The translations under genes were made by a program, and so were the position numbers. Shown here piece after piece: positions 6,871 to 7,496 of a DNA stretch of 7,496 nt. The notes under the pieces are model-generated. The model was given only the letters and a program-made list of their open reading frames with translations. It did no database searches and had not been told where the DNA came from. Source of the stretch: Rhodospirillales bacterium 47_12_T64 (GTDB taxonomy: Bacteria > Pseudomonadota > Alphaproteobacteria > Kiloniellales > Kiloniellaceae); contig MABB01000125.1 of assembly GCA_002162915.1 (NCBI GenBank), forward strand, positions 1-7,496, in the 5' to 3' direction. Positions within the stretch are counted from its first letter, which is position 1; each line of letters begins with the position of its first letter.

Positions 6871-7450
6871 GACGAATACAAAAGTAGCCAACGTTGATTC
6901 TCTTCCGAAAAAAATCGAACCATCGGGTATTCCTTCAATCTTAAGTCCAGATTTGAGTATGGTCGGGGATCTTACTTCAACCGGAGATCTACAAATCGAT
7001 GGGACCGTTCAAGGGGACGTTACCTGCCGTAGCGTGACCATTGGGGAAAAAGCCGTTATAACAGGCTCTGTGAATGCCGAGGAAGTACGCGTTTGTGGAA
7101 TGGTTAGCGGGCAACTGAATGCCGATACAATTACACTGGCAAGTACAGCTAAGGTAATTGGTGATATCTTACACAAGTCGATTGCAATAGAGGCTGGTGC
7201 TCAAGTTGAGGGACAATTCCGCCGGATATCAGAGCATGATAGCTATAAAAGCAAGGCGGTAGGATCCTTGCCAAGCCAACCCTCTGCTGCTATTGCCCCC
7301 CCAGTTGGGGTTAGTGATAGCATGCCTTCGAATACAAGCCCTGCTGTTACACCTGTAAATTCGGGACTAACAGAAGTTAAGACAGTTGATAAACCAGCCG
7401 AAAACAAATCAAGTAGTTTTGGCTCGTCTTCCTGGAATAGCTCTAACTGA
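6851..7450 (+). CDS. Bactofilin (BacA-like cytoskeletal protein)
   Basis: Bactofilins are small cytoskeletal proteins that polymerise without nucleotides into filaments on the inner face of the cytoplasmic membrane and recruit cell-wall enzymes. The 199-residue product has three parts. The N-terminal tail (1-27) begins MFSKSNK, very close to the membrane-targeting start of Caulobacter BacA. A bactofilin beta-helix core (about 28-127) shows the regular Gly/Val/Ile pattern (SPDLSMVGDLTSTGDLQIDG, then VQGDV, VTIGEKAVITG, GDILHKSIAIEAGAQVEG). A Ser/Pro/Thr-rich, probably disordered tail (128-199) ends in SSSFGSSSWNSSN. The start overlaps the peptidase stop by 20 bp in another frame, so the two are almost surely co-transcribed and translationally coupled. 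Size and domain order are normal for the family. The inferred role is to localise the upstream M23 peptidase to sites of curvature or polar growth; the exact morphology controlled is not predictable. Confidence 0.95.
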   Translation: MFSKSNKTNTKVANVDSLPKKIEPSGIPSILSPDLSMVGDLTSTGDLQIDGTVQGDVTCRSVTIGEKAVITGSVNAEEVRVCGMVSGQLNADTITLASTAKVIGDILHKSIAIEAGAQVEGQFRRISEHDSYKSKAVGSLPSQPSAAIAPPVGVSDSMPSNTSPAVTPVNSGLTEVKTVDKPAENKSSSFGSSSWNSSN

Positions 7451-7496
7451 CATCAAGACATTCTTTAAAGACTGAAGGGTCAACGTTTCCTCCCGA

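Noticed and set aside
7451..7496. Searched for a terminator or next gene after the bactofilin gene
   Set aside because: Only 46 bases remain and they contain no convincing hairpin with a T tract and no start with a binding site; the operon may continue beyond the window.

Overview
The window looks like part of the chromosome of a Gram-negative, motile, probably marine alphaproteobacterium. GC content is moderate to low (mid-40s percent by eye). Three points suggest the lineage. The bactofilin starts with MFSK, as in Caulobacter BacA. It is coupled to an inner-membrane M23 peptidase, a pairing best known from stalked and budding Alphaproteobacteria. The sulfatase-like enzyme closely resembles the phosphonate monoester hydrolase (PMH) of Rhizobium. 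The genus cannot be fixed from the sequence alone.

Layout, left to right. (1) Bases 2-298 hold the C-terminal 98 codons of a gene cut by the window edge. It carries a CVGCH heme-binding motif and is probably a c-type cytochrome; a hairpin plus T-tract terminator follows it. (2) Bases 510-2072 hold a monocistronic PMH/sulfatase-family gene with a formylglycine motif. (3) A perfect 12-bp-stem hairpin at 2102-2138 separates it from a convergent gene. (4) Bases 4532-2172 on the minus strand hold a 786-residue transducer with a large periplasmic sensor, HAMP, a PAS-like domain and an MCP signalling domain. (5) Bases 4533-5247 are a 715-bp AT-rich divergent intergenic stretch with a few weak inverted repeats, a doubtful 62-codon membrane-type ORF, a 17-codon mini-ORF and one good sigma70-type promoter. 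(6) Bases 5275-7450 hold a two-gene operon: a membrane-anchored coiled-coil M23 (LytM) peptidase and a bactofilin, overlapping by 20 bp.

How they work together. The peptidase and bactofilin form an evident functional unit. Bactofilin filaments on the cytoplasmic face of the inner membrane would bind the peptidase's short cytoplasmic tail and position its periplasmic zinc endopeptidase domain, giving local peptidoglycan remodelling and cell-shape control. The chemoreceptor, the PMH-like enzyme and the cytochrome fragment are separate transcription units with no visible functional link. I found no RNA gene, CRISPR array, insertion sequence or phage element. No plainly undescribed system is visible; the least explained parts are the natural substrate of the PMH-like enzyme, the chemoreceptor's split sensor and the long intergenic region.
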